From: Carex sylvatica
Lineage: Eukaryota > Streptophyta > Magnoliopsida > Poales > Cyperaceae
Reading direction: 5' to 3'
Assembly (NCBI GenBank): GCA_964058845.1
Contig: CAXKVR010000167.1
Coordinates: 183,501-247,500, forward strand
Length of the DNA: 64,000 nt
How positions within the stretch are numbered: position 1 is the first letter of the stretch; every line of letters starts with the position of its first letter. This document shows, piece after piece, positions 49,061-61,529 of this stretch. Under the pieces are notes generated by a model. That model was given only the letters and a program-made list of their open reading frames with translations. It was not told the origin of the DNA and did no database searches. Position numbers and translations under genes: made by a program.

Positions 49061-49790
49061 TGTCTTTTTCGCTTAAAACGTTACCAATATTTTCTCAATT
49101 ACTGCATGATTTTCCTAAAATGTTGTAACATTTTTCAAACGTTACATAACATTTTTCAAACGTTACGTAACATTTAGCACTGACTCGAAACGACATTTTG
49201 CCAAAATTTCATTTCTCAGATTTTTAACATTTGATTTAAATCGTTACCAACGTTTATGAAATGTTACCAACGTTTATGAAATATTACCAACGTTTATGAA
49301 ATGTTACCAACGTTTATGAAATGTTACCAATGTTTTTATAAAACGTTACCACGTTTATAAAACGTTACCACGTTTATAAAACGTTACCACGTTTATAAAA
49401 CGTTACCACGTTTATAAAACGTTACCACGTTTATAAAACGTTACCACGTTTATAAAACGTTACCACGTTTATAAAACGTTACCAATGTTTTACTCAAATA
49501 CTGCATAATTTTCATGAAACATTACAACGATTTGAAAACATTATGTGACGTTTAGCACTGACTCGAAACAACTTTTTTGCCAAAAATTCCATTTCTTAGA
49601 TTTTCAACATTTGATTTAAATCGTTACCAACGTTTATAAAACGTTATAATATTTTCTCTATTTTGCCTTTTATTTGATGAAAACGTTACCAATTGTTTTA
49701 CCTGTATTGCCTGTTAATTGAGTATATTTGATGAAAACGTTATAACATTTTATAAACGTTACCAACGTTTTGCTTTGGCAGACAAGTCTT
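49060..49790. repeat. Internal AACGTTACC motif block of the Copia element
   Basis: Includes two tandem arrays: a 20 bp unit (TTACCAACGTTTATGAAATG) about four times at 49241-49330 and a 19 bp unit (ACGTTACCACGTTTATAAA) eight times, starts every 19 bp from 49343 to 49476. Single motif copies extend to about 49770. The motif is the same as in the LTR U3. Confidence 0.93.
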
Positions 49791-49893
49791 AAGATGAACT
49801 ATTTTGATTGCTATGAATTCTTTTGAAGTGAGGATATAGTATGCCTTATTCTCTAAGTTCTAGCATGCCTAATTTGAACCTTAATTCATTGTG

Positions 49894-52800
49894 TTATTGA
49901 GTATTCAAGGGTTTTTTAAATATATCGGCAATTTGATTTTTGGTATCGATATGTATGAGTTCTATTTCACATTTCTCAATGTGATCCCTTATAAAATGAT
50001 GCCTTATTTCTATGTACTTGGTTCTAGAATGGAGAACTGAATTTTTGGATATCATTATGGCACTAGTATTGTTACACATTATTGGTACGTTACGGAAGCA
50101 AATTTCATAATCATTTAGACTTTGGATCATCCAAAGAATTTGTGTGCATACTCTGCTTCCGTAGTGGAAAGGACAACCGAGATTTGTTTGCTACTTGACC
50201 ATGAGACAAGTGATCCACCAATGAATTGGCATGTACCACTGGTACTTTTTCTATCCATTCGGTCTCCGACAAAATCGGCATCGGCATATCCTATCAAGTC
50301 TAAATCCGATTGTTTTCCATACCATAATCCCAAATTTAAACTACCCTTGACATATTTAAGTATTCTTTTAACGGCTTTCAAGTGCAATTCTTTGGGATTT
50401 GCTTGATACCTAGCACATAGACATACCACAAATATTATATCGGGTCTAATAGCGGTTAAATAGAGTAGACTACCTATCATAGCTCGGTATTGAGTGATGT
50501 CAAACGATGTGCCATTCGGATCCGAGTCAAGATTTGCATTGGTTTGCATTGGTGTCTTGCTCATATTGCTCTCGTTCATTCCAATTTTTTTGATCAATTC
50601 CTTCGCATACTTGGTTTGGCTCACAAATGTGCCCTCCAAGAGTTGCTTGATTTGAAGTCACAAGAAGAAATTCAATTCACCCATCATGCTCATCTCAAAT
50701 TCACTGCTCATAAGAGAAGAAAATTTCTTGGCAAGTGCCGCATTAGGTGAACCAAAAATTATGTCATATACATAAATTTACACCACCAAGAGTGATCCAT
50801 CTCTCTTTCTTAGTGAAAAGAGTTGTATCATTTTCACCTCTAATAAATTCATTTTCACCTAGAAAAGAACTTAGTTTACTGTACCATGCCCTTGGGGCTT
50901 GTTTGAGTCCATAGAGAGCTTTGGTAAGTCTATAGACATGAGTAGGAAATGTGGAATCAACAAAACATTGTGGTTGGTTTACATATACTTCCTCGTCTAT
51001 GAATCCATTCAATAATACACTTTTAACGTCCATTTGAAATAGTTTGAAATTTTTGTTTGAGGCATATGCTAAAAGCATTCGAATTGATTCTAGACGAGCT
51101 ATGGGTGCAAAGGTTTCTTCAAAATTAATACCTTCTTGTTGTTTGTACCCTTGAGCTACCAATCTAGTTTTGTTTCTAGTAACATTTCCATCCTCATCCT
51201 TTTTATTTTTAAAGACCCATTTGGTACCAATTATCATTCTTTCATTTGGTTTAGGTACAAGTTTCTAAACTTTGTTCCTTTCAAATTGAGCAAGTTCTTC
51301 TTGCATGGCACAAATCCAATTAGGGTTCACATTTGCATCTTTAAAAAATTTAGGTTCAATATGAGATACAAATGCACAATGTCCAATCATTTGATTTAAG
51401 TTGGACCTTGTCTTAACCCTTTTCCTTGGATCCCCAAGTACATTAGAGAGAGGATGAGAAGGTACTTTCCTTAGGTCTTCGGGAATTTGATACTCGATTC
51501 GTGGAGGTTGTATCTTTTCGGTTTGCATACCATCAACTATTGGATCCGACTCTATATTGGTTGCATATACCACTATTGGATCCAATTCGACATTTGTTGC
51601 ATCCATATCAGGTTGAGTTTGCTCGGATGGATTCTCAATTGTGTCGGTGTTTGCCTTGACTTCATCTTGGTCAAGAGTTGGAACTTCAATACCTACAATT
51701 TGAATACCTTGCTCGACCTTTTGATTAGCACCTTCATCAAATTTAACATGCATTGATTCAATAACAACCCTTTGTGATGTTATGTATATTCTATAGGATT
51801 TGCTTGATATTGAATATCCTACAAACACTCCCTCAATTGATTTGGAGTCAAATTTTGTTACTTTAGGGGATTCATCAAGAACAAAGCATTTATACCCAAT
51901 AACCTAAAATTAGATATCTTTGGCTTATACCCCTTCCATAGCTCATAAGGTGTTTTATTCAAAATAGATCTTATGCTTACGTGATTTACCACATAGCATG
52001 CCGTATTAACGGCTTCGGCCCAAAGATGTTTAAGTAAGGAATATTCATTAAGCTTGGTACGGGCAAGCTCAACTAAGGTTCAGTTTTTCCTCTCAACTAT
52101 TCCATTTTGTTGAGGTGTGCGAGGAGCCGAATACTCATGTTTATATCCCCTTTTAGAGCAAAGTTGATCAAATTTTGCATTTTCAAATTCTCCTCCATGA
52201 TCACTTCTAATCCTAATGATTTTTGATCCATTTTCATCAACACGTTTGCAAAATTCAATGAAATTACTAATTGCTTCATCATTGTGTTGTAGGAACAAAA
52301 CCCAAGTAAAGCGACTATAATCATCTACAATCACATATGCATATTTCTTTTTGGCCAAAGTTGGTACGCTAATAGGTCCAAATAAATCAATGTGTAGTAA
52401 TTGTAGGGGTTCATTTGTTGAAACCATGTCTTTGAATTTAAAACTACTCTTGGTTTGTTTACCTTGACCACATGCATCACATAATCCTTCAAGTTCTAGT
52501 TTATGTGTTGGTAAACCACGAACTAGATCTAATTTAACCAATTTTCTAATGGTATCAATTGAAACATGACATAGTCTACGATGCCATAACCTAGATCTGA
52601 TTGATATGACACTTAGGCAAGTCTCACCGGAATCAAAATGGATAAAGTACAAGTAATAAACATTTTTCTTCCTTTTACCCGAGTATATTAAAGTATCATC
52701 CGAAAACCTAACTATGTGACAAGCATTGATATCAAATTTTGCATAATAACCGGAGTCGCATAACTTACTAATACTAAGTAAGTTATAATCTAACCCATCA

Positions 52801-55399
52801 ACAGGGTATACATTGGATATGGTCAAGTGTTGTTTACCAATTGAGCCTATTCCAATAATAGAGCTCTTCCTATGATTATTTCCAAAGATAACCGTACTCC
52901 CATCATATGGTTCTAAGAGTTTAAAAATAGATTTATTACCGGTCATATGGTGTGAGCATCCACTATCAATGATCCAGGCACTTTCCTTTTGAGTTGTAAT
53001 CAAACACACCTATAAAGTATATATTAGTTATTGTTGAAATAGTAACTAACATATACCTTGTTTTAATCTCCCCCTTTATTTTTGGCAATTTGAATAAGCT
53101 AGGGGAGATTAAGTGTTAAACTAAGCTAGTTTAGCTTTAGGAACCCAAACAACATTTTGTTTGTTGTATGCATTCCTAAATCTACATTCTAAAGAGGTGT
53201 GACCAATTTTACAACAATAATTACACAATATAATTGATGGTTTTTGAGAAGTAGAACCTTGTTTGAAAGTGGAAGGGTATTGGTATTTCACTTTATGTAA
53301 ATTACTATATTGTGTACCAAATGACTTATTTGCAACTTTAGATGATCTTTTGTGATGTTGGAAAACATCTCTTGATAAATCATTTCTTTGAGTTTAATTT
53401 TGGAAACCATTTTTATTTTTAAGTTCATAAAATCATCCATCAGGTCCCTTGAAATAAGTTTTGTTGGACCCTTTTGGATTAAAAGTGTTCCTATCATTAC
53501 TTTGCAAATTATTTTTGTTCTTATAATTTTTATGACTATACTTATACTTAAATGCATGATTTGGTTTATCATTTGAGAAATGAGAAACATTTTCTTTACT
53601 TAATTTCTTATGCAAGGGAGTATTACCCTTCTTGGTGTGGAATTGAAATGTAGTATACTCCTTGCAATCAAAGTTAAGCTTTTTCAAAAAAAATTGTTCA
53701 TTAACCTTAGTTGACATTTGAGAATGTTCTCCTTTTTCTTTCGGACCTTGTATGCGGTTAGATTCGAATGCGAATTTACCCTTCTCGAATCCAAGACTAA
53801 TTTTGTCTATTTTGCGATAAGATTGGTCATTGATCAATTTATCCACATAGTAATGATCTAGACTAGTGACATTTGAAGATTCACTAGAAAATCTTAATGC
53901 CCTTATTTCGGTCTCATGAGTTTGAATTTTCACTTTTAATATGCCTATTTCACTTATCTGTGATATTTTTAAATTCCTAATCTCACATTCTAACTTGTCA
54001 TTTTTAGCAATTAAATTTTGAATATTACCTTCTTTTCAACCAAGATTCTATTTAACTCATCAAGAAGAGATTGCCACTTAGTTTCATCATCATACCGTGT
54101 TAGAATTTTATTGGTGAAATTGCTTGTCTCAATGGTAATTATCCAGTTGGCTTCATCAATTGTTCCACTATATTCTTCACCACCCTCAATTCCATTATCA
54201 AATTCAATTTCGATCTCATAACCATCAAGACTAAGATTCGAGTGTACCTCATTTGTGGAGTTTATTGAGGCATCGATCTCACCATCTCCCTTCTTGGTGT
54301 ATCTTGATTCAGTAAGATCCATGAGAAAGTTGATAGTCGTCTCATCGGTGATGTTCTTGCTTGCAATAATTGAGTCCATGTCGATTGTAGAGGAATCTTC
54401 ATCTACACTTGCCATCAAGGCAAGGTTGATCTCTTGTTCATCCTCTGACTCTGAGTCGGATTACTCCATCTTGCTATCATCCGAGAACAATGCTTGCATT
54501 GCTTTAGCCTTCTTTTTGCCTTTGTACCCTTCGTACTTTTGCCTTGGCCTTCTATCTTGTTGCCCTTCACCATCCACATTCTTCAATTGAGGAAAGAGTT
54601 TGAAGCAAGTTTGGATGGTGTGATCCTCTCTATGACAAGCAAAACACATTGCTCGTTTACTTTTCTCTTCTCTTTCCTTGTTGTATTTTCTTTCAAAATC
54701 GAGCATCTCTTGGAACATCTTGGATAAGAGAATGACATCTTTGAATGTTTCGTGGTCAATTTTGTTGATGAATTGGTCATTTGATAGACGGGTATTTGAG
54801 AAACTAGTGAGGTTACGGTTTTGTGCCGAAAAAGCCACGGTTTTGGATTTTGAGCTTTGCTTTAGCTCTCCGGATTGTCGAAACTTCTCTTCAAAGCTAC
54901 GAAAATGCGCATAAAGGTCATCCGGTGTGAATGAGTCATGCGTGCCTTGAATTGCTTCTAGTGCACTCACCAATCCGGATCATCTATTCCTCATGAGCAT
55001 CACCCTCAATAGCTTACCTACAATCTTATTGTTAGAAAGAGGTTCTCCCAATTCGATAAATTTATTTTGGATATGCATAAGTCTATTATACATATCCTCA
55101 ATATTTTCACCATCTTCTACCTTGAAGTTTTCAAATTTAGCCTCTAAACCGGTTATCTTGGTACATTTAATTTGAGTGTTACCCTCATACCGGTTTACAA
55201 GAGCATCCCACATTTCTTTTGCGGTTGAGGAGCTACCAAAGATTGAGGCAACCGATTCAATAATCAAGTTAAATATGGCATTGGTTGCAAGATCATTATC
55301 TTTCTTGATTTGTTTGGATTCGAGAGTCTCACTTTGACTCCCACTTGCACCTTCGGTAGGAGTGGGGGTGTATTTTGGTATATACCTCGGTTCAATCAC
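49894..55399 (-). pseudogene. Copia gag-pol polyprotein (inactivated)
   Basis: Minus-strand order with breaks. Gag 55399-53433: stops near 54980 (TGA) and 54459 (TAA) and a frameshift between 54011 and 53933; a CX2CX4HX4C knuckle (CFACHREDHTIQTC) near 54640 and a second (CNYCCKIGHTSLEC) near 53200. Protease near 52967 (IIDSGCSHHMTG). Integrase 52620-52080 with the HHCC zinc region, LHIDLFGP, and DDE residues ending APRTPQQNGIVERKN. RT 51237-50764 (GTKWVFKNK, LARLESIR-like, ALYGLKQAPRAWY). Then a frame break; the catalytic YVDD reads YVYD near 50745. RNase H 50639-49894 (YADADFVGDRMDRKSTSG, SRTKYIEIRHHFIRD). Normally these products package, copy and integrate the element. Stops, frameshifts and the lost catalytic Asp make it dead in cis. 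Confidence 0.93.
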
Positions 55400-55560
55400 A
55401 TACCATATCTCAAGAATATTTAGATAGTTATGTATGGTTTTCTTTCAATGCATAAATTTTTTGGTTGTATTATCAAAAACTAGGGGTTCCTTCACGTGTC
55501 TATAAGGTGTCATTTGTCAAGTTGATCAAACTCTAATTAAGTGTGTCTTAATTTGAGTAA

Positions 55561-55575
55561 CTTGTTCTGATACCA
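55561..55575 (-). promoter_or_regulatory. Primer-binding site for initiator tRNA-Met
   Basis: The minus strand reads TGGTATCAGAACAAG three bases inside the LTR. TGGTATCAGA is complementary to the 3' end of initiator tRNA-Met, the usual primer of plant Copia elements. One mismatch from the common TGGTATCAGAGC. Confidence 0.9.
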
Positions 55576-55578
55576 CTT

Positions 55579-56779
55579 TGTTGAATTTGGGGCACCACTA
55601 ATTGCTCTAAAAATAGAAAATAATCACAATTAAAAGTAAATAGAAGAGTTTAGAGAAATTTGACACGCGAGATGATAACGGAGTTCGGCAAAACAAAGGC
55701 CTACGTCTCCGGAGCTTCGCAACCTTTTCTAGGTGCGCCTTTCTATTACCCAATACGAAAGGATTATAACTTGTGAACCGTTGAGCCCTTACAATTCAAG
55801 CGGGAAGTCAATCGGCCAACTAAGAACGAGATCCGGCGAGCCCTTACAACCAAGGAAAATCACACGGCCTCCTAGAGATAAGAACAAGGTCTCTAAGTTT
55901 AAGCTACTCAAGAGAAACACTCAATAGATTACTCTAATCTAATCTAACTTGAGATTAGTGAAGTGGATTTGAGGTTGTTTGAGGGATTTTGAAGTTTTAA
56001 ACTCTCACAACAATGGAGTAACTAAAGCTCTCAGAAAATCGCATTTTAGAAGTTTAGGGTCGGCTCATGTGCTTTGGGAAGGAAGCCCAAAGCCCTATTT
56101 ATAGAAACAACTCAAAAATGAGCTAAGTGAGCTAAAACGTTACCAATGTTTTCTAAAACGTTACAACGTTTTAGTTCAAAATGCAATTTAGGGTTTTAAT
56201 TTTCTGACAGCTCAGCTAATCGATCAAAACGTTACCAACGATTATATAATGTTATGTAACATTTTACACTGACTCATACTTGATCAAAAATAGAAATTTC
56301 TAAAGCTCAGAATTAATTAAATCGTTACAATATTTGTAAAACGTTACAACGTTGATTTAAGTAAATCATTGTAACTATTGACAAACGTTACAACGTTTGA
56401 TTTTGAATTCTGATATAGCTGTGCTTAAAACTCTGACACTCTTGAAACGTTACAACTGTTGTAAAACGTTGCAACGTTTAAAGTAGAATCTAGAAAGCTG
56501 TGCTTAGCAGTTCTGACATTCTCTAAAACGTTACAACGGGTTTAAAACATTGTAGCGTTTCATATTGATTCTGCACAGTTGTATTTCAGCTGTTCTGACA
56601 ATTTAAAACGTTACAACATTTTGTGAAAATGTTACAACGTTTTAATTTGTTTTCTGAGTTTAATCAATTATTTCTTCAGCGTTTCTGACAAGCCTAAAAT
56701 GATACAACGTTTTACAAACGTTACCAATATTTTATCCCTGTTTAAACAATCTCAGACTTACTTTACCAAGCTTCTGATT
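55579..56779 (-). repeat. Copia LTR, plus-strand-right copy (5' LTR, truncated)
   Basis: 1201 bp matching 43455-44632. Beyond 56779 the match stops and Harbinger sequence begins, so roughly 266 bp of U3 and the target duplication are gone. TATA box at 56095-56104; the AACGTT cluster (56130-56740) is retained. Confidence 0.9.
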
Positions 56780-56989
56780 ACTATGATGCCATGTATAGCT
56801 TTTAATTGAACTCAAAATTACTATGGTGCCATAAACTAAACTTGTACCATATTCATACCGGTACTTCCCTTGATTGCTCATTTTGGTACAATTAAAAATC
56901 TGGTATAGCAATAATTAAAAATTTGGTACCAAGTTAATCGAATGTCACTTAATCATGTGCTATTTTTTTCTTGTAAGGCAAAACCAAAA
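56780..56989 (+). other. Harbinger noncoding sequence right of the Copia insertion
   Basis: AT-rich with a repeated word ATTACTATGRTGCCAT (56777 and 56817). Likely intron of the Myb-like gene, ending at an AG near 56978. Confidence 0.4.
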
Positions 56990-57556
56990 ATGAAGCGTAT
57001 TGGGGACAAGGAGATTCCCAATTTGAAGCTCCTTCGTGACATTTATGAGAAGGATCGAGCAATCGGGACGAAGGCAATGACCGCAAAAGAGAGACTCTGT
57101 CAATAGGAAGAGACCAACACAATTGATGAAGTGGACCAGCTTCAAGCTGAAAATGTGGTAATTCTAGAAAATTTGGAAGACCTGAACACTTCTTCTCAAC
57201 TAGAAAATTCAAGTGGCACATCCTCTAACAAAACCTTGAAGAAGTCTTCATCCAAATTGAGTGTTAAAAGAAAACACGATGACATAAATTCTGAAGAAAA
57301 TAAAGGTAAAAATTCAACAAACCCAATTGAAGAGGGCTTGAAGAATGTGAATGAGTATATGGCTGAAATTGCACGAGCTCTAAATGCAGCAAATAAGAGG
57401 CTAGACAGATCAACCATTGAAATTTATTTAGACATTGAAATTTATGATGAGCTTGAGAAACTTGGGACTCCTGATAATAAGTTACTTGATGCTGCAAATT
57501 TTCTCAAAACTAATAATGAAAAGGCTGACACATTTTCTGCTGTCCCGAAAGATTGA
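56990..57556 (+). pseudogene. Myb/SANT-like partner protein of PIF/Harbinger (3' exon, broken)
   Basis: The frame runs from ATG 56990 (IPNLKLLRDIYEKDRAIGTKA, shown in two parts: IPNLKLLRDIYEK, DRAIGTKA) to a stop at 57554-57556, with one TAG at 57104-57106. The C-terminal half (IYDELEKLGTPDNKLLDAANFL) resembles the tail of plant Myb/SANT-like proteins of the L10-interacting type. The DNA-binding trihelix expected in the first exon is not present in this window, perhaps lost with the Copia insertion or deletion. In active elements this protein binds the termini and carries the transposase to the nucleus. Confidence 0.7.
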
Positions 57557-58249
57557 AGTGACAATGGTTAGAGCGTAATGGATTTTAGAATTAAGAGCAG
57601 TTTAAAGTGGTCATTTTGGTAAGAGGGTAGCAATTTAGTGATCTTTTTTGTAAGAGGGTAGTACTTTGTTAATGCACCAAGGATAGTAATATTATCTTTT
57701 TGTTAATATATAGATGACAGTATTTTGTTAATGCAATGTATGGGTTAAAACCAATTTATATATTTTGTTATAATTACATGTTTATATTGGTAGTCTAATT
57801 TTGTTGGTGTCCAATTTGATTATATTTTCTTTAATGACCGCTAAGAAATATTTGCTTCTTTGAAATAGTTGAAAAAATGCTCATGTTGGATGAGCACTCA
57901 ACTCTACAATCTACTGGTTTGCAAAAATCTGTATAATTGAGAACAAGATAAAATATTAAATAATTGGAGGGCTGACATGAAAATAAACCATGTACCAGTA
58001 AATATCCAGTACCGAATAAATATCATTTTGTGTTAATATGGGACAAATTATCATATCATTACTAATCATATGTTTGAGGGCACAAGTGTCATTTTAATTT
58101 AAATGAAATTATTTTCTTATATTATGTAAACTTTCCAATAAAAAATGTGAAAATAATTCAATTCTTTTTTATTTTTATTTCGATCACTAAAATTCAATTG
58201 GAATTCCATCTCTATTGAACTCTATTGAGTGGGGTTTCCAATCAGACCC
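57557..58249 (+). other. 3' noncoding part of the Harbinger element
   Basis: AT-rich, no ORF, ending in the terminal repeat. Confidence 0.6.
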
Positions 58250-58252
58250 TAA

Positions 58253-58675
58253 TTATGTGTCCGAATAAGCATTTCAAAATTTATGTCAGAGTCGTTTGAC
58301 TTTGTTAAGAAAGATACAAACAATTTAAAATTTGTACGAATCTTGATGCTATTCAAACAACTTCCGACAAATATCATATTGAATTGGATCTGATGCTCAT
58401 CCAATGCCTCCGACTCTCATAGAGAAAGACACATGCACGAAGCTTATACGATCATCTTTGAAGAAAAGAAATTCTACAGTTCTGACTTCTGAATAATCAG
58501 TTCATAAAAATGTGGTTGTTTTAATTTAAAAATTGATCTAGCTACACAGTTATCTTTTGACAGAAAGGTGCACCTTATCTAGTCACGACCTGTTACAAAC
58601 AGGGCAGCACAATAAGCGTAACAAAAATTCGAGGTAAGTACAACAAGGGAGAGAAACTTTTGTCTGGGTCTAGCA
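58253..58675. other. Intergenic, nothing recognised
   Basis: No supported gene or repeat. Confidence 0.5.
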
Positions 58676-58684
58676 GCCCTTGAA

Positions 58685-58863
58685 GAGTGCGAATCCTCTG
58701 AGATATCTCATATTTTGAGTGACCGACATGTCTGGTGCCTATTTGCGGAGTAGCGCAAGGACCCGTATTATTGAGCTATGAGATTTGTGCAAAATGTGTT
58801 TGAATGGTTGAGATTTTCCAAAAAGTCACGTAACATATGAGATATCTCAGAGTATACGAATTT
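58685..58863. mobile_element. MITE family B, copy 3 (Mutator-type, 9 bp duplication)
   Basis: 179 bp with ends GAGTGCGAATCCTCTGAG and GATATCTCAGAGTATACG. Exact GCCCTTGAA direct repeats at 58676-58684 and 58864-58872. Confidence 0.92.
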
Positions 58864-58872
58864 GCCCTTGAA

Positions 58873-59590
58873 TAAGTCAGCAGTCTAAAATTTTGAATTT
58901 AGACTTTTGTTTGGGTTGAAATTGAACAATTGCTGGATATTTTCTCCTACTCATGGCTCACTTTTTTTTTTGGGAGCTGATAAGTATCGCATAACCGTAT
59001 CTGTATTGTATTCGCAATGTAACTACCGTAATTACTTGAGAGGACCGTAAAAATTCTGAATTTTTTTCTAAATTATTAATATCTATGTAAAAAAATATTT
59101 ATATTTATATTAGAAATATTTTTTTCTATAAAGTGAATATTTTTTACGTAAATAATTGTGTCTCCAACTAAATATCTCAAACATACTTACACTATAAATA
59201 TCAGCGGTGACCACTGAAACTACATGGAGAGAACATACACATTTTTCGAGATGTATTTTTCTCTCTCGTTCAATCTCGTTCATATTTCTGATAATCTGTG
59301 AGAAATTTTACAAACTTAAAACCACAAATGTCTTTTATGCATTTTTCTCTTTCAAATGAAATCTATGATGACGTACTTCCAGACTCTTCATTACACAAGT
59401 ATTTATACCTTGTCGTGCAAGTATTTATACATATACTTACAAGTATTTTTTTAATTTGATATTGGATGATGTCTGAAAGTACAATATCGAGTACTGCAAG
59501 TATATATACCTATGCACTTGTTAATGTTATGATATAGAATTCTATCATATGATGGTTGTTTTCTAAGTTTTGTTCATGTAATGGATGATT
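58873..59590. other. Intergenic, nothing recognised
   Basis: Short ACAAGTATTTATAC words repeat near 59395-59520; no gene. Confidence 0.5.
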
Positions 59591-59599
59591 TATTTATCA

Positions 59600-61050
59600 T
59601 TTTGTTTCTTGAGTATTTTATTATTTATAGATCATTCAGGCTGAGGACTTGAAATTGTGAAACTCTATAAAGGAGTTAATAAATACTCTAAAGTGTCTCT
59701 AGTCTAGGTAATTAACAAGGAACATAAATTATCAATGAAAGATTAGGATTTGGATTAGATGACAATCATGTTCAGCATATCATATGACAAGGAGTTGTCA
59801 ATCTAATCAAATAGATACCTGATGGAGATCAGGGGATTGGACGTGACCAAAATAAAACATTTAATATGGATTGTGTTTGTGTCATTAATATTTTATTTGT
59901 GTCTGAAATTCTAAGGTATGAGATGATTATTTTCGATCATGTTCAGCATATCATATGACAAGGAGTTGTCAATCTAATATTGCTGGTCCCCTTGATGAAA
60001 TAATATAAGTATGTGCGCATATGATCAAGGAGTTAATCATAATTACTGAATTATTTCAGAATCAAGAAACGAGTAGATTTGCAAGAATGACACGTTCTTG
60101 TCTTGGATCTATTTATGATATCATGAGATATGGAATTGATACAAAGCAATTGTTGCCTTAGAGATTGTGATATAGCATGTACTTATCATTTGTATTTTTT
60201 GGGTAATTACAATGCATATTGCTAGGTGCCGCTTGTAATTTATGGAATCGAAAGGAGTTTCAGATTCTATTGTCAAATGACATAGATCCCACATGGTCAC
60301 TCTAATAAGGAGTTGATTATAAATGCTTCTTAATTTATTTGACATATATGACATGACAAAGAAATTGGTTTCTCAACCAAAACATGAGAAATATAATTAT
60401 TTACAATAATTATATATGATACTACGATTAATTAGATTAATTATATTTAATTAATTCAAATAAGAAAAAATAGAACTTGGCTCAATAAACAAAGCCCAAT
60501 GACTGTTGTTAATTATGGTCCATGTTTATTTTAAGAAATAGTTTCCATAATTAAAAGTCTGCCCAAAAATAATTTACCTCGTTTTCTGAAAAAATTAATG
60601 CGCAACATTTCTTATTTGGCCCACATATCTCTCATAAGAAATTTATTTTTAGCTTTATATATATTTCTAGAAAGGTAAAACAAATATCTAGAACTTTACC
60701 TCTTTCAGTGAAGACAAATTAGAAACATATCATGGTTAAAAAAATAGTAGAACGTGTTGCTTAATTTAGACTATTATGTTTTGGAAACTGTTGCGCATGT
60801 TTCGTATTCGGACTATAGGATCCTCATGTGAAATCCGTTTTAAGTATTCTATATATGGATGGAAAGTTAAAAGAAAGATCTATAATTTTTCTTTATTGAG
60901 AAGGACCTGATTTGAATTATATCATGGTAAAAAGTGTGGTAGAAATGGGATTGATTTTGGAAACATAATTCACATTCCTTATATATAGTATCTCTCTCAT
61001 TCCTTTTGAGTAAGAAGAATTCATTTTTGAGAGTTGTGTTGGATTTTGAC
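59600..61050 (+). mobile_element. LTR-like or terminal block, left copy of an inverted pair
   Basis: Contains GATCATTCAGGCTGAGGAC, GAAATTGTGAAACTCTATAA, TCTAGGTAATTAACAAG and GGATTGTGTTTGTGTCATTAA, each mirrored in the same order at 62760-61600. Within it, ATGTTCAGCATATCATATGAC plus the following 20 bases is directly repeated (59769 and 59938). Ends near a transcribed-looking TATATATAGTATCTCTC stretch (60978). No coding domain. Confidence 0.5.
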
Positions 61051-61529
61051 AGTTTAAATCAATTGATTAGCTTAAGATGCAGAAAGACCGTAAAACAAAA
61101 AAAAAGTACTTCTAACTTAAACCAATGATTAAACGGGGTATGTCAGGAAATATTCCAAGGTGGTTCATCTTCTGTATTCCTTTGACATCAAAACTCCTTT
61201 TAATCATTTTTACAGATCTACTCCATAATTAATTTCTATAACTTTAATCTACTTACCAATTAAATAGATTAATATAACATATTTATACATTGTCTCCAAA
61301 TTATAATTGGAATGCAGCATACTCAGAAGATAGAATCTGAGGAACTTCTCACCTCAGAGTATCAGACGTCTGATACCTCTATCGATTATCCACCAGGACT
61401 AACCAGAGAGCGATTTATTTCTTTTGCCAAAAATACCGCAAACTGCGAAATTATGCAAAAATACTATTCACTGAGAAAAGACGAAATAGTATTAGTCACG
61501 ATTCGCTAGATGGTAAAGGTTATCACAAG

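Larger units (their letters stand above)
43455..56779 (-). mobile_element. Ty1/Copia LTR retrotransposon, SIRE/Maximus-like layout, nested in Harbinger
   Basis: Minus-strand order: 5' LTR (56779-55579, truncated at its outer end), tRNA-iMet primer site, gag, protease, integrase, RT, RNase H, an AACGTT-rich spacer, a third ORF, a noncoding tail, polypurine tract, 3' LTR. The integrase-before-RT order defines Copia. Long LTRs and an ORF after pol suggest the SIRE/Maximus lineage (inference). LTRs differ at a few percent of sites by eye. The outer end of the 5' LTR and the target duplication are missing, presumably by deletion into Harbinger sequence. Confidence 0.92.
41302..58249 (+). mobile_element. 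PIF/Harbinger transposon, split by a nested Copia element
   Basis: Terminal repeats: left GGGTCTGATTGAAAACCCC, right (reverse complement) GGGTCTGATTGGAAACCCC, one mismatch in 19. TAA target duplications at 41299-41301 and 58250-58252. The left part holds a DDE transposase gene, the right part a Myb/SANT-like partner gene, the two-gene makeup of plant PIF/Harbinger elements. Without the Copia insertion it would be about 3.6 kb. Both genes are broken, so it is non-autonomous now. Confidence 0.95.

Noticed and set aside
49343..49490. Regular 19 bp repeats that could suggest a CRISPR-like array
   Set aside because: The units are contiguous without unique spacers, sit in a plant retrotransposon and match its LTR motif.
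61312..61509. 65-codon frame with charged residues
   Set aside because: No family features, no splice context, and located between two LTR-like blocks.
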